Position numbers and translations under genes: made by a program. A stretch of 33,914 bases of DNA from NCBI GenBank assembly GCA_902805975.1, contig CADCUT010000116.1, positions 1 through 33,914 of the forward strand, written 5' to 3'. Origin of the DNA: an uncultured Rubrobacteraceae bacterium. Lineage in GTDB: Bacteria > Actinomycetota > Rubrobacteria > Rubrobacterales > Rubrobacteraceae. The notes under the pieces are model-generated. The model ran no database searches and was not told the DNA's origin. It saw only the letters and a list, made by a program, of their open reading frames with translations. Within the stretch, counting starts at the first letter, position 1. Every line of letters starts with the position of its first letter. Shown here in pieces: positions 17,047 through 25,046 of the stretch.

Positions 17047-18156
17047 ATCGAGAACCAGCCGGTAAAGATCGGAGTGATGGGGGCGGGCAAGATCAGCGGC
17101 ATCTACCTGCAAAACGGCGCGATCTACGACGGCCTGGAGGTCGTCGCCGTCGCAGACCTGCTCGTCGAGCGGGCCGAGGAGCAGGCGCGGGCCCATGGGG
17201 TGCCTCGGGCCTGCAGCCCGGAGGAACTCTTCGCCGACCCCGAGGTCGAGGTCGTCCTGAACCTGACGGTGCCGGCGGTCCACGCCGAGGTTTCCCTGGC
17301 GGCGCTGGAGGCCGGCAAGCACGTCTACACGGAGAAGCCGCTGGCCGTGGACCGCGGGGACGGAGAGAAGATGCTCGCGGCCGCGACCGACGGGGGGCTC
17401 CTGGTCGGCTGCGCCCCGGACACCTTTCTCGGCGGCGGCCTCCAAACGTGCCGCAAGGTCCTGGACGAGGGGATCATCGGGGAGCCGGTCGCGGTTACGG
17501 CCGTCATGATGACCCACGGCCCGGAGGACTGGCACCCCAACCCGGACTTTTTCTACCAGCCCGGCGCCGGGCCCATGTTCGACATGGGTCCTTACTACCT
17601 GACGGCGCTCACTACGCTGCTAGGTCCCGTGCGGCGGGTAAGCGGGTCGGCGCGGGCGACGTTCCCGGAGCGCGAGATCACGAGCCAGCCCCTCGCGGGC
17701 ACCATGATCACGGTCAACACCCCGACCCACGTCGCGGGCGTGATGGACTTCGAGGGCGGCGCCGTCGGCACGCTCGTAACGAGCTTCGACGTCTGGTCGG
17801 AGGAGCACTCCCGCATCGACATCTACGGCACGGAGGGCACCCTGAGCGTCCCCGACCCCAACACCTTCGGCGGCCCGGTGCGCGTCTGGAGGTCCGGCGA
17901 TGACTCCTGGACGGACGTGCCGCTTACCCATCCGTACACCGAGAACAGCCGCGGCCTGGGCCTCGCGGACATGGCCCAGGCCCTGCGGTCCGGCAGGAAG
18001 CACCGCGCCAGCGGCGAGCTCGGCGGACACGTCCTCGACGTGATCCACGCCTTTCTCGATTCCTCCGCGGGCGGCCGGCACGTCGAGGTGGAAAGCACCT
18101 TCGATCGTCCGGAGCCGCTGACGGCGGGAGAGAAGGTCTTCGGAGGCGCCTCGTGA
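17047..18156 (+). CDS. Gfo/Idh/MocA family oxidoreductase (module B, second dehydrogenase), probable ATC start
   Basis: This protein of about 369 residues has the Rossmann strand [21 protein letters not shown] in place of the usual C-E-K-P, and a C-terminal domain. In the catalytic position it reads [11 protein letters not shown], so the common catalytic His is replaced by Tyr, as in a recognised branch of the family. The first standard starts are GTG 17074 and ATG 17077, but those would cut off the first beta strand of the nucleotide-binding fold. The reading frame is open upstream to the ribosome site at 17031-17040, with ATC codons at 17044 and 17047. I place the start at ATC 17047 by spacing and fold. 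Either a rare ATC start is used or an ATG was lost by one substitution. The next gene overlaps by 4 bp (GTGA). Confidence 0.85.
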   Translation: MENQPVKIGVMGAGKISGIYLQNGAIYDGLEVVAVADLLVERAEEQARAHGVPRACSPEELFADPEVEVVLNLTVPAVHAEVSLAALEAGKHVYTEKPLAVDRGDGEKMLAAATDGGLLVGCAPDTFLGGGLQTCRKVLDEGIIGEPVAVTAVMMTHGPEDWHPNPDFFYQPGAGPMFDMGPYYLTALTTLLGPVRRVSGSARATFPEREITSQPLAGTMITVNTPTHVAGVMDFEGGAVGTLVTSFDVWSEEHSRIDIYGTEGTLSVPDPNTFGGPVRVWRSGDDSWTDVPLTHPYTENSRGLGLADMAQALRSGRKHRASGELGGHVLDVIHAFLDSSAGGRHVEVESTFDRPEPLTAGEKVFGGAS

Positions 18157-18905
18157 GAAGGGACCAGATCTCACTCCAGCTCTACACCGTCCGCGAGCAT
18201 ACGGCCCGGGACCTGCCGGACACCCTGCGCCGCCTCGCCGGCATGGGCTACGCGGCCGTAGAGTTCGCCGGTTTCGGCGGCCTCTCCACGCGAGATTTGC
18301 GCCCCGTCCTGGACGACCTCGGCCTCCGGGCCTCCGGCGCCCACGTACCCCTCGAAGACTGGGAGACGGACCCGGGGGGCGTGATCTCGGACCTGCACAC
18401 CTTAAACTGCGCCCACGCCGTCGTACCCATCCTCCCACCAGACCGCCGGGACGGAGCCGAAGTCTCTCGCCTCGCGGAGAGCTTCAACCGCTGGGGCGGG
18501 GCCTGCCGCGCGGAGGGCATCACCCTCTCTTACCACAACCACGACTTCGAGTTCGCCCGATCGGGCGATGCCACCCTTTGGGAGGCGCTCGTCAGCGAGA
18601 CCGACCCCGACCTTGTTCATCTGGAGCTCGACCTGTACTGGATCAAGTACGGTGGCACCGACCCGGAGGCCGTGCTGCGCGACGTGGGCCACCGCGTCTC
18701 CCTCGTCCACCTCAAGGATATGGCCCCGGATGCGACGAGGTCCGACCTGCCCGTCGGCGAGGGCACCATGCCGTGGCCGGAGCTTCTGCGGACAGCGGAC
18801 GAGCTCGGCGTCGAATGGTACGTAGCGGAACAGGACAACCCGAGGGACGCGATGGCGGACGTCGAGGTCAGCCTCCGCAGCCTTGAAGGACTGGCGGAGG
18901 GTTAG
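18153..18905 (+). CDS. Sugar phosphate isomerase/epimerase-like TIM barrel (module B)
   Basis: This 250-residue protein of the xylose-isomerase-like superfamily has the compact form. Candidate metal and active-site residues are His128 and His130 in YHNHDFEF, Glu158 in LELDLYW, His186 in VHLKDM and Glu226 in VAEQD. The [11 protein letters not shown] loop is typical of the keto-sugar isomerase/epimerase branch, to which E. coli YcjR (a 3-keto-hexoside epimerase) also belongs. The start is GTG 18153, overlapping the dehydrogenase stop. Together with the adjacent dehydrogenase it is a plausible oxidise-then-epimerise pair; the actual substrate is unknown. Confidence 0.92.
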   Translation: MRRDQISLQLYTVREHTARDLPDTLRRLAGMGYAAVEFAGFGGLSTRDLRPVLDDLGLRASGAHVPLEDWETDPGGVISDLHTLNCAHAVVPILPPDRRDGAEVSRLAESFNRWGGACRAEGITLSYHNHDFEFARSGDATLWEALVSETDPDLVHLELDLYWIKYGGTDPEAVLRDVGHRVSLVHLKDMAPDATRSDLPVGEGTMPWPELLRTADELGVEWYVAEQDNPRDAMADVEVSLRSLEGLAEG

Positions 18906-18908
18906 CGT

Positions 18909-19512
18909 GTGGCGTACTTTCTCAAGGACGACGCCCTGATCGAGGCCTACGGCATACCCGTCGACGAGTACGTCCGGCGCAGCGGGGAGAACCTGAAGGC
19001 CTACGCCCAGACGCGCCGCAGGCTGCTCGCGGGCGGGGAGTTTTCGCTGGACCGCAGCGTCGAGTACGGCTCGCTCATCGTCCACTCGATGACCACGGGC
19101 CGGGCTCGCGCCGTCTACGGCAACGTCAAGAACACCGGCCCCATAACGAACCTCCCGGACGGCTGCTGTGTCGAGGTGCCGGTCCTGGTGGACGGTACGG
19201 GCCTGCGCCCCCTGCCAGGCCGGCGATTTGCCGCCCCGGTGCGCCGCGACCTGCGCCCCGCACACCGCCGTCCGGAACCTGACCTTCCAGGCGGCGCTCG
19301 AAGGACGGCGGGACCACGTCCACCACGCGGCCATGCTCGCCAGGCACGCCCCGAGCGTGCTCTCCCTGGACGAGATAGCCGCCATAGACGACGAGCTTAT
19401 CGTGGCCCACGGCGTCGCCATGCCAGAGGCGATAAGGGCGTCGGAGAGCCGGGCGGAGCGCCGCGGCGCTCGCCGCCCCTCGTCCTCAACGACCCGGGCC
19501 TCTGCCCCTTGA
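18909..19512 (+). pseudogene. GH4 glycosidase remnant (alpha-galactosidase/alpha-glucosidase type), 5'-truncated and frameshifted
   Basis: This is the C-terminal part of a family 4 glycosidase of the NAD- and metal-dependent MelA-like class. The segment VEYGSLIVHSMTTG, then GNVKNTGPITNLPDGCCVEV, continues as AGDLPP and VRNLTFQAALEG, LSLDEIAAIDDELI in the +1 frame. The frame changes at the five-C run 19208-19212, consistent with one extra base. The whole NAD-binding N-terminal part (roughly the first 270 residues of MelA) is absent, because the fragment begins 3 bp after the isomerase stop. It therefore cannot be active even if the frameshift were a sequencing error. From about 19445 to 19709 the sequence no longer resembles GH4. 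One frame stays open to 19709, with a tail around GHWQGGPIFGRLKDQ that I do not recognise. Confidence 0.85.
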
Positions 19513-19713
19513 GTGCCGGGCGGGCCCCGTGGAACGACCCGGCGGGCGGGGGGACGCAGTACCTGTGCCTTCTGTTATTGCAGGGGCACTGGCAGGGCGG
19601 CCCCATCTTCGGCAGACTCAAGGACCAGCGGCGGGAAGCGATCCTGGCCCGGTTGGTCGGCCGGAGCCCCGACGGTGTCGCCACGACCCGCATCACCCCG
19701 AGGAGGTAGGCGC

Positions 19714-21747
19714 TTGATCACACCGAAGGTCCCCCACGTTATCTACGGCGGCGACTACAACCCCGAGCAGTGGCCCGAGCCGGTCTGGGCGGAGGACGTC
19801 CGCCTGATGCGCGAGGCGAACGTGAATCTGGTCTCGGTGGGCATCTTCTCCTGGGCGAAGCTCGAGCCCCAGCCGGACGAGTACGACTTCGGCTGGCTGG
19901 ACCGTCTCCTCGACCTCCTGCACGAGAACGGCGTAATGGCGAACCTCGCCACCGCGACGGCCTCCCCGCCGCCCTGGCTCGCGCGGCTTCACCCCGAGAG
20001 CCTGCCGGTGACGAAAGACGGCGTAGTGTTGCATCCCGGCGCCCGCCAGCACTACTGCCCGAGCAGCGCCGCCTACAGGGAGAGGGCTGCCGGGCTGGTC
20101 GGCCGCATCGCCGACCGGTACAGGGGCCACCCGGCGCTCGCCATGTGGCATGTCAACAACGAGTACGGCTGCCACGTCTCCGAGTGCTACTGCGACGCGT
20201 CGGCGGCGCACTTCAGGCGGTGGCTGGAGGACCGCTACGGGGACCTCGAACGGCTAAACGAGGCGTGGGGGACGGCCTTCTGGAGCCAGCGCTACGGGCG
20301 GTGGGACGAGATCCTGCCTCCCCGCTCCGCCCCGACCTTCGCCAACCCGACCCAGCAGCTCGACTTCCGCCGCTTCTCCTCGGACGCCTTGCTGGAGCTC
20401 TACGAGACGGAGAAGGGAATCCTGCGGGGGGCGACGCCCGAGATGCCCATCACCACCAACTTCATGGGCTTCTTCAAGCCGCTGGATTACTGGAAGTGGG
20501 CGGCGCGCGAGGACGTGGTCTCGGACGACTCCTACCCCGATCCGTCGGACCCGGATGCCCCCGTCCGCGCGGCCATGCAACGCGACCTGATGCGCTCGCT
20601 CGGCGGCGGGGATCCATGGGTTCTCATGGAGCAGACGACCGTCCGGGTGAACTGGCGCCAACGCAACGCCCCGAAGAGGCCAGGGATGATGCGCCTGTGG
20701 AGCCTGCAGGCCGTCGCCCGCGGCGCCGAGGGCGTCATGTTCTTCCAGTGGCGTCAGTCGAAGGCCGGGGCCGAGAAGTTCCACAGCGCGATGGTCCCGC
20801 ACAGCGAGCCGGAGGAGTCCCGATCCTGGCAGGAGGTAAAGCGGCTCGGGGAGGACCTCCGGAAGCTCGACGGGCTGCTCGGCGCGCGCGGGGAGGCCGA
20901 GGTCGCCATCCTGCTCGACTGGAACAACTGGTGGGCGCTGGAGCTCGACGCGAAGCCGTCGACGGCCGTGCGTATGGTCGCCCCGTCCCACTCGCGGGCC
21001 GGGTTCGCCCGCAGCGTCCTCCACTCCTGCTATAAACCGCTCTTCGAGGCGAACGTCCCCGTAGACTTCGCCCACCCAGAGGCCGACCTCTCGCCCTACA
21101 AACTCGTCGTCGTCCCGAACCTCTACCTGGTGACGGACGGGGCCGCGGACAACCTGAACCGTTTCGTGCGGGATGGCGGCTCGCTCTTGATGTCTTTCTT
21201 CTCCGGCGTCGTTGACGAGAACGATCACGTTCGCCTCGGCGGTTACCCGGCCCCGTTCCGGGAGATGCTGGGCTTGAGGATCGAGGACTTCGTCCCGATG
21301 GCAGAGGGGGAGGAGAACGGCATCGTCGGCGGCGAGGGCTCCCACACCTGCGATCTCTGGGCGGACCTCATCCACCCCGAAGGCGCCGAGACACTGGCCT
21401 CCTTCGCTGAGGGCTTCTACGCCGGTATGCCCGCCGTCACCCGCAACACCTTCGGCAACGGCGTGGCCTACTACCTCGGGACCCACCCGGACGCGCGTTA
21501 CACGAAAGCCTTTCTGCAGGGCGTCTGCGCCGAGGCCGGCGCGCAGGCACCGCTTCGGGTTTCGTCAGGCGTGGAGGTGGTTCGACGGCGCGCCGGCGAC
21601 GTTTCGATTCTCTTTGTCCTCAACCACGGTGAAGAGGCCGTCGACGTGGAGTTGGAGGGACCAGCCCTGGACCTGCTGACCGGTGCCGAGAGGGTCGGGA
21701 CGCTCCGCCTCGAACCACTCGGAGCGGCGGTGCTGCGAGAACAGTGA
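19714..21747 (+). CDS. Beta-galactosidase, glycoside hydrolase family 42
   Basis: This 677-residue retaining beta-galactosidase begins with the GH42 opening IYGGDYNPEQWP. Its acid/base is Glu150 in HVNNEYG and its nucleophile is Glu306 in WVLMEQT. The cysteine cluster of the family is present (HYCPSS, then GCHVSECYC), probably binding zinc. Central trimerisation (Rossmann-like) and C-terminal beta domains follow at normal length. The start is TTG 19714 with AGGAGG at 19701-19706, 7 nt away; an upstream in-frame extension to 19513 has no ribosome site. There is no signal peptide, so it is cytosolic. It probably removes beta-galactose from imported plant or bacterial oligosaccharides. Confidence 0.95.
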   Translation: MITPKVPHVIYGGDYNPEQWPEPVWAEDVRLMREANVNLVSVGIFSWAKLEPQPDEYDFGWLDRLLDLLHENGVMANLATATASPPPWLARLHPESLPVTKDGVVLHPGARQHYCPSSAAYRERAAGLVGRIADRYRGHPALAMWHVNNEYGCHVSECYCDASAAHFRRWLEDRYGDLERLNEAWGTAFWSQRYGRWDEILPPRSAPTFANPTQQLDFRRFSSDALLELYETEKGILRGATPEMPITTNFMGFFKPLDYWKWAAREDVVSDDSYPDPSDPDAPVRAAMQRDLMRSLGGGDPWVLMEQTTVRVNWRQRNAPKRPGMMRLWSLQAVARGAEGVMFFQWRQSKAGAEKFHSAMVPHSEPEESRSWQEVKRLGEDLRKLDGLLGARGEAEVAILLDWNNWWALELDAKPSTAVRMVAPSHSRAGFARSVLHSCYKPLFEANVPVDFAHPEADLSPYKLVVVPNLYLVTDGAADNLNRFVRDGGSLLMSFFSGVVDENDHVRLGGYPAPFREMLGLRIEDFVPMAEGEENGIVGGEGSHTCDLWADLIHPEGAETLASFAEGFYAGMPAVTRNTFGNGVAYYLGTHPDARYTKAFLQGVCAEAGAQAPLRVSSGVEVVRRRAGDVSILFVLNHGEEAVDVELEGPALDLLTGAERVGTLRLEPLGAAVLREQ

Positions 21748-21787
21748 GGGCAGGCCCCCCGGTCCCGCTGACAGGGGCGTGACTGGA

Positions 21788-22420
21788 TGGAGGCTTCGCG
21801 CACGACAAGGGAGGTCGTGGGCCCGACGCGGGCGCCCTACAGGGTCTCGCCGGAGATGATCCCGAGTAGCAACGTGGTTGCGAGCGTCCTATCTGGCGGA
21901 CGGTGGTCGGGGCGGGGATGAGCAGGCCGGCGAGCGGCCGGCCGTCGAAGCCGACCACGCTTATGCCGTCGGGGGCGCGTGGGTCCGCCTTGTAGGGGGC
22001 CCGGTAGACGCCAGGGGCCCGCAGGTCGTTGCCGGCGAAGATGGCGGTCGGCGGCTTCTCGGGGTTCGGCTCCGGCGCGACGCCGGCCTCCTGCGGGGCC
22101 GCGCGGTAGCCGGCTTTTTCGCCCACGTGGACTTGTAGGGCGGACCGCCCACCGACGCGATGCGCCGATGACCGGGGGAGAGCAGGTGCCCCGCGGCCGC
22201 CTAGCCGCCGCCGTCGCAGCTACTCCAGGTGGGCGAAGTTCAGGAACGGGGAGCGCCAGGATCGCGCCGTCCGTCCCGGGCTCGACCCCCCGGGCCATCC
22301 GGCGCCGCCGGCGGCTCTTCGTGCGTCGCCGTGAGAACCATCGAGAGCCCTTCCTGCTCTAGCGTCTCCTCCACGCCGCGGGTGATCTCCGTGAAGTACG
22401 CGTCGTCGGCCACGCGCTCC
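21788..22420 (-). pseudogene. Decayed LacI-family transcriptional regulator
   Basis: Pieces of a LacI/GalR-type sugar-binding domain are readable in order on the minus strand, but in different frames. They are DDAYFTEITRGVEETLEQEG (about 22420-22340), TDGAILALP (about 22270), GHRRIASVGG (about 22180), and GYRAAPQEAGV, PTAIFAGNDL, ISVVGFDGRPLAGLL, PTTVRQ (22110-21900). The last pieces are LLLGIISGETL, an in-frame TAG (21837-21839), then VGPTTSLVVREAS. At least two frameshifts and one nonsense codon are needed. No helix-turn-helix N-terminus can be found upstream, so the DNA-binding part is lost. It lies opposite to GH42 and the transporter genes, the usual place for a local sugar repressor. 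Confidence 0.83.
21801..21833. terminator. Two adjacent hairpins after the GH42 gene
   Basis: CACGAC (21801-21806) pairs with GTCGTG (21814-21819), and GCCCG (21821-21825) with CGGGC (21829-21833). They lie 54 bp after the GH42 stop, inside the tail of the LacI remnant. There is no T-run; a weak terminator at best. Confidence 0.25.
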
Positions 22421-22554
22421 GCCCGCTCCTTTCGAGCAGCCGACCCCCGCTTCGAGGAGTGGCGGGCCCCGGTGTCGTGGGACGACCGGACCATCCCGGC
22501 AGCGGGCGGGTCCTCTCTCTCCCGCGGCTACGCCTTTGTCCGCAAAAGGCCGCC

Positions 22555-22584
22555 TTGACGCGGCGAATCGATCCCTGCTACGCT
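22555..22584 (+). promoter_or_regulatory. Sigma-70-type promoter for the sugar ABC operon
   Basis: TTGACG (22555-22560), an 18-bp spacer, then TACGCT (22579-22584). Predicted transcription start is near 22591, giving a leader of about 240 nt before the binding-protein gene. The spacer contains ATCGAT, a palindrome with the central CG typical of LacI-family operators, and could be the target of the now-broken repressor. Confidence 0.5.
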
Positions 22585-22611
22585 GGTTACGGAATAGTAG
22601 GAATCCGTTGT

Positions 22612-22631
22612 GTAGGCTTGGGGAAGCCTAC
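22612..22631 (+). promoter_or_regulatory. Perfect 8-bp hairpin in the ABC operon leader
   Basis: GTAGGCTT, loop GGGG, AAGCCTAC: a perfect 8-bp inverted repeat about 20 nt after the predicted transcription start and 10 nt before a strong ribosome-like AGGAGG (22642-22647). It may act in the RNA leader or as a DNA operator. Confidence 0.45.
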
Positions 22632-22651
22632 CGGTGGGATTAGGAGGAGAG

Positions 22652-22747
22652 TTGCCTGCTCGATGTTTGCCGCGACGCGGTTCAAGCGCGTCGGCGCGGG
22701 TATGCACGTTTGGGTCTGCAAGTCTTGGCCGGTGCGTTTCGGGGTAG
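22652..22747 (+). other. Possible 31-codon leader ORF
   Basis: TTG 22652 lies 4 nt after AGGAGG and opens a 31-codon frame ending at TAG 22745-22747. It is rich in Arg, Ser and Cys. Nothing proves translation. ATG 22663 in another frame is a rival start. No family resemblance is seen, and the stretch to 22832 shows no other feature. Confidence 0.18.
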
Positions 22748-22832
22748 ACGTCGCGGCCGCCGCGCTCGTGTTTCGCGCCCCGTGCAGGGAGCGGGGGACG
22801 TCGGCGACGGGTGGGTCTGGGAAGGAGGATAG

Positions 22833-24140
22833 GTGCAACGCAAGTGGAGTCGTGGGACGTTTCTAAAGGTGGGTGGGGGCGTTTCCGTGGCGGCGCTGCT
22901 GGGGGGTTGCGGCGGCTTCGGCGTGGGGCAGAGCACCGGCGGCTTGGGCGGTGGGGTCACGATCTGGGAGATCAGCACCGGCATAGAGAAGGCGTCGCTG
23001 CTGGAGGAGCTGGCGCGGTTCAACGAGGAGCATCCCGGTGTTGACGCGAAGATGCAGTTCTTCGAGAACGACCCCTACAAGCAGAAGCTCCGGGTGGCCA
23101 TGGGCGCGGGCAACCCGCCGGACGTGTTCTACAGCTGGGGTGGGGGCAACCTAGAATCCTACGTGGACGCGGGCAAGGTCTACGATCTGTCGGAGGCGCT
23201 GGAGAATGACCCGGACTGGGGCGAAGAGTTCTTGCCCAACGTCATGGAGGGTGTCACCTTCGACGGCAAAGCCTACGGCGTGCCCGTAACCGACGTGCAG
23301 CCGAACTGCGTCTTCTACAATAGGGCGATCTTCGAGGAGTACGGGCTGTCCCCGCCCGAGACGTTCGATGGGCTCAAGGACGTCATAAGCGCGCTCAAGG
23401 GTGAGGGCGTGATCCCCATAGCCCTCGGCGGGCAGAGCAAGTGGACGTATATGATCTGGATGCAGCAGCTCGTCCTGCGCGTCGGCGGCGCCGCGCCTTT
23501 TGACAGGGTGATCCGGGGCGAGACGAACGCGTGGTCGGACCCCGCGTTCGTCGAGGCGGGCACCATGCTCCAGGATCTGGTGCGAATGGGCGCCTTCGAG
23601 GAGGGCTTCGCGGGCGTCAGCTTCGACACGGGGCAGGCGAGCGCCCTCCTGAACACGGGCACGGCCGCCATGCACCACATAGGCGTCTACGACTACGAGA
23701 ACCACCTCACCGCCAACCCCGACTTTGTGGAGAACAAGCTCGGTTGGTTCAGGTTCCCCGCCGTCGGGGGCGAGGACCCCGTGGACGCCTCGGGCAACCT
23801 TGCCAACTTCTACTCCGTCTCCCGGGCCTCGAAAAACAAAGAGGAGGCCATAACCTTCCTCAAGGAGGGAACCTTGAGCGTCGAAACCCGCATAAAGAAC
23901 GGCGCGGTCCCTCCAGTTAAGGGCATAGAGCCCCGGTTGGAGGAGGCGGAGAACAGCAGTTGGCTGTCGTTCGTCTACGACCTGGTGAAGGGGGCGCCCA
24001 ACTACCAGCTCTCCTGGGACCAAGCCCTCAGCCCCGTGCTGGCGGAGAGGCTGTTGGTCAACCTGGAGCAGATGGTGCTGCTGGCGTCGGCCCCCAAAGA
24101 TTTCTCCGCGGCTATGAACGAAGCGATGAGGGAGGCGTAA
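22833..24140 (+). CDS. Sugar ABC transporter substrate-binding lipoprotein
   Basis: This 435-residue extracellular solute-binding protein (family 1, MalE-like) should capture an oligosaccharide and deliver it to the two permeases that follow. The N-terminus carries a lipoprotein signal with a lipobox LGGC and lipidated Cys26. The preceding SRGTFLK looks like a twin-arginine motif whose second Arg has become Gly. Core marks are the N-terminal VTIWEIS, GNPPDVFYSWGGG, YGVPVTDVQPNCVFYN and WIQQ-like YMIWMQQL. The GTG start has GGAAGGAGGA just upstream. Predicted ligands are plant or bacterial glycans cut by the neighbouring GH1, GH5 and GH42; this is inference from context. Confidence 0.94.
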   Translation: MQRKWSRGTFLKVGGGVSVAALLGGCGGFGVGQSTGGLGGGVTIWEISTGIEKASLLEELARFNEEHPGVDAKMQFFENDPYKQKLRVAMGAGNPPDVFYSWGGGNLESYVDAGKVYDLSEALENDPDWGEEFLPNVMEGVTFDGKAYGVPVTDVQPNCVFYNRAIFEEYGLSPPETFDGLKDVISALKGEGVIPIALGGQSKWTYMIWMQQLVLRVGGAAPFDRVIRGETNAWSDPAFVEAGTMLQDLVRMGAFEEGFAGVSFDTGQASALLNTGTAAMHHIGVYDYENHLTANPDFVENKLGWFRFPAVGGEDPVDASGNLANFYSVSRASKNKEEAITFLKEGTLSVETRIKNGAVPPVKGIEPRLEEAENSSWLSFVYDLVKGAPNYQLSWDQALSPVLAERLLVNLEQMVLLASAPKDFSAAMNEAMREA

Positions 24141-24143
24141 GAC

Positions 24144-25034
24144 GTGGCGCAACGCCTGACTCCGGCGACGGTATTGATGTTGGTCCCGGCGGCACTGTTC
24201 TTTTTCCTTTTCGCCCTGGGACCCATGGTTGTCGCCGCCGGAATAAGCTTTCTGGATTGGAACGGCGTCTCGGAGCCGACGTGGGTCGGCCTCTCCAACT
24301 GGGCGGACACGTTATCGGATTCGCTCACCTTGCGCTCCGTCTTCCTTACGGTGGCGCTCATGATCCTCAACTGGCTCATACAGACACCCTTGAGCCTCTT
24401 GATCGGGGTGTACCTGGCCGGGCACCAGGGGTACCGCGCGGTGCTCGGGGTGTTCTACTTTCTCCCGCTGCTCTTCTCGGCGGTGGCGGTCGGGATCACC
24501 TGGCAGTACATCCTCGACCCGAACCTCGGGGCGCTCAACACGGCGCTGGAGGCCGCCGGCCTCGACGCGTTCGCCCGGACCTGGCTCGGCGACCCCAACC
24601 TGGCGCTGATCGTGGTGGTGCTCGTCATCTCCTGGCAATTCATCCCTTTCCATACGCTGCTCTACCAGGCCGGGGCGCGCCAGATACCGCCGGTGCTCTA
24701 CGAGGCGGCCCGGATAGACGGCGCCGGAACCTTCGCGCGCTTCTTCTACATCACCCTGCCGCAGCTCAAGTACACGATCGTCACTTCCTCCATCCTGATC
24801 TTCACCGGCTCGCTCACGTACTTCGACCTGATCTACATAATGACCGAGGGCGGCCCCGGCTACTCGACGAGGATACTGCCGCTCCACCAGTACCTCACCG
24901 CCTTCCAGGAGTTGCGCTTTGGCCCCGGGAGCGTCATAGCCATCGTCTTGGCGATCTTCGGCATATCGCTCTCCATCGTGCTGCTCAAGCTGACGGGGTA
25001 CGGAAAGATGGAGAGCCAGGCAGAGGGACTGTAA
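24144..25034 (+). CDS. Sugar ABC transporter permease, MalF type
   Basis: This 296-residue inner-membrane permease of the carbohydrate uptake class 1 family is predicted to have six membrane spans. The first is LMLVPAALFFFLFALGP. The EAA loop that contacts the ATPase reads YEAARIDGAGTFARFFYITLP. The GTG start follows the binding-protein stop by 3 bp. It forms a heterodimer with the next gene product. No ATPase gene is present in the operon, so a shared MsiK/MsmK-type ATPase encoded elsewhere is expected. Confidence 0.95.
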   Translation: MAQRLTPATVLMLVPAALFFFLFALGPMVVAAGISFLDWNGVSEPTWVGLSNWADTLSDSLTLRSVFLTVALMILNWLIQTPLSLLIGVYLAGHQGYRAVLGVFYFLPLLFSAVAVGITWQYILDPNLGALNTALEAAGLDAFARTWLGDPNLALIVVVLVISWQFIPFHTLLYQAGARQIPPVLYEAARIDGAGTFARFFYITLPQLKYTIVTSSILIFTGSLTYFDLIYIMTEGGPGYSTRILPLHQYLTAFQELRFGPGSVIAIVLAIFGISLSIVLLKLTGYGKMESQAEGL

Positions 25035-25046
25035 AGGGGGAGAAGA

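Noticed and set aside
19513-19713. 67-codon extension of GH42
   Set aside because: No ribosome site; the family starts with the IYGGDYNPEQW segment a few residues after TTG 19714.
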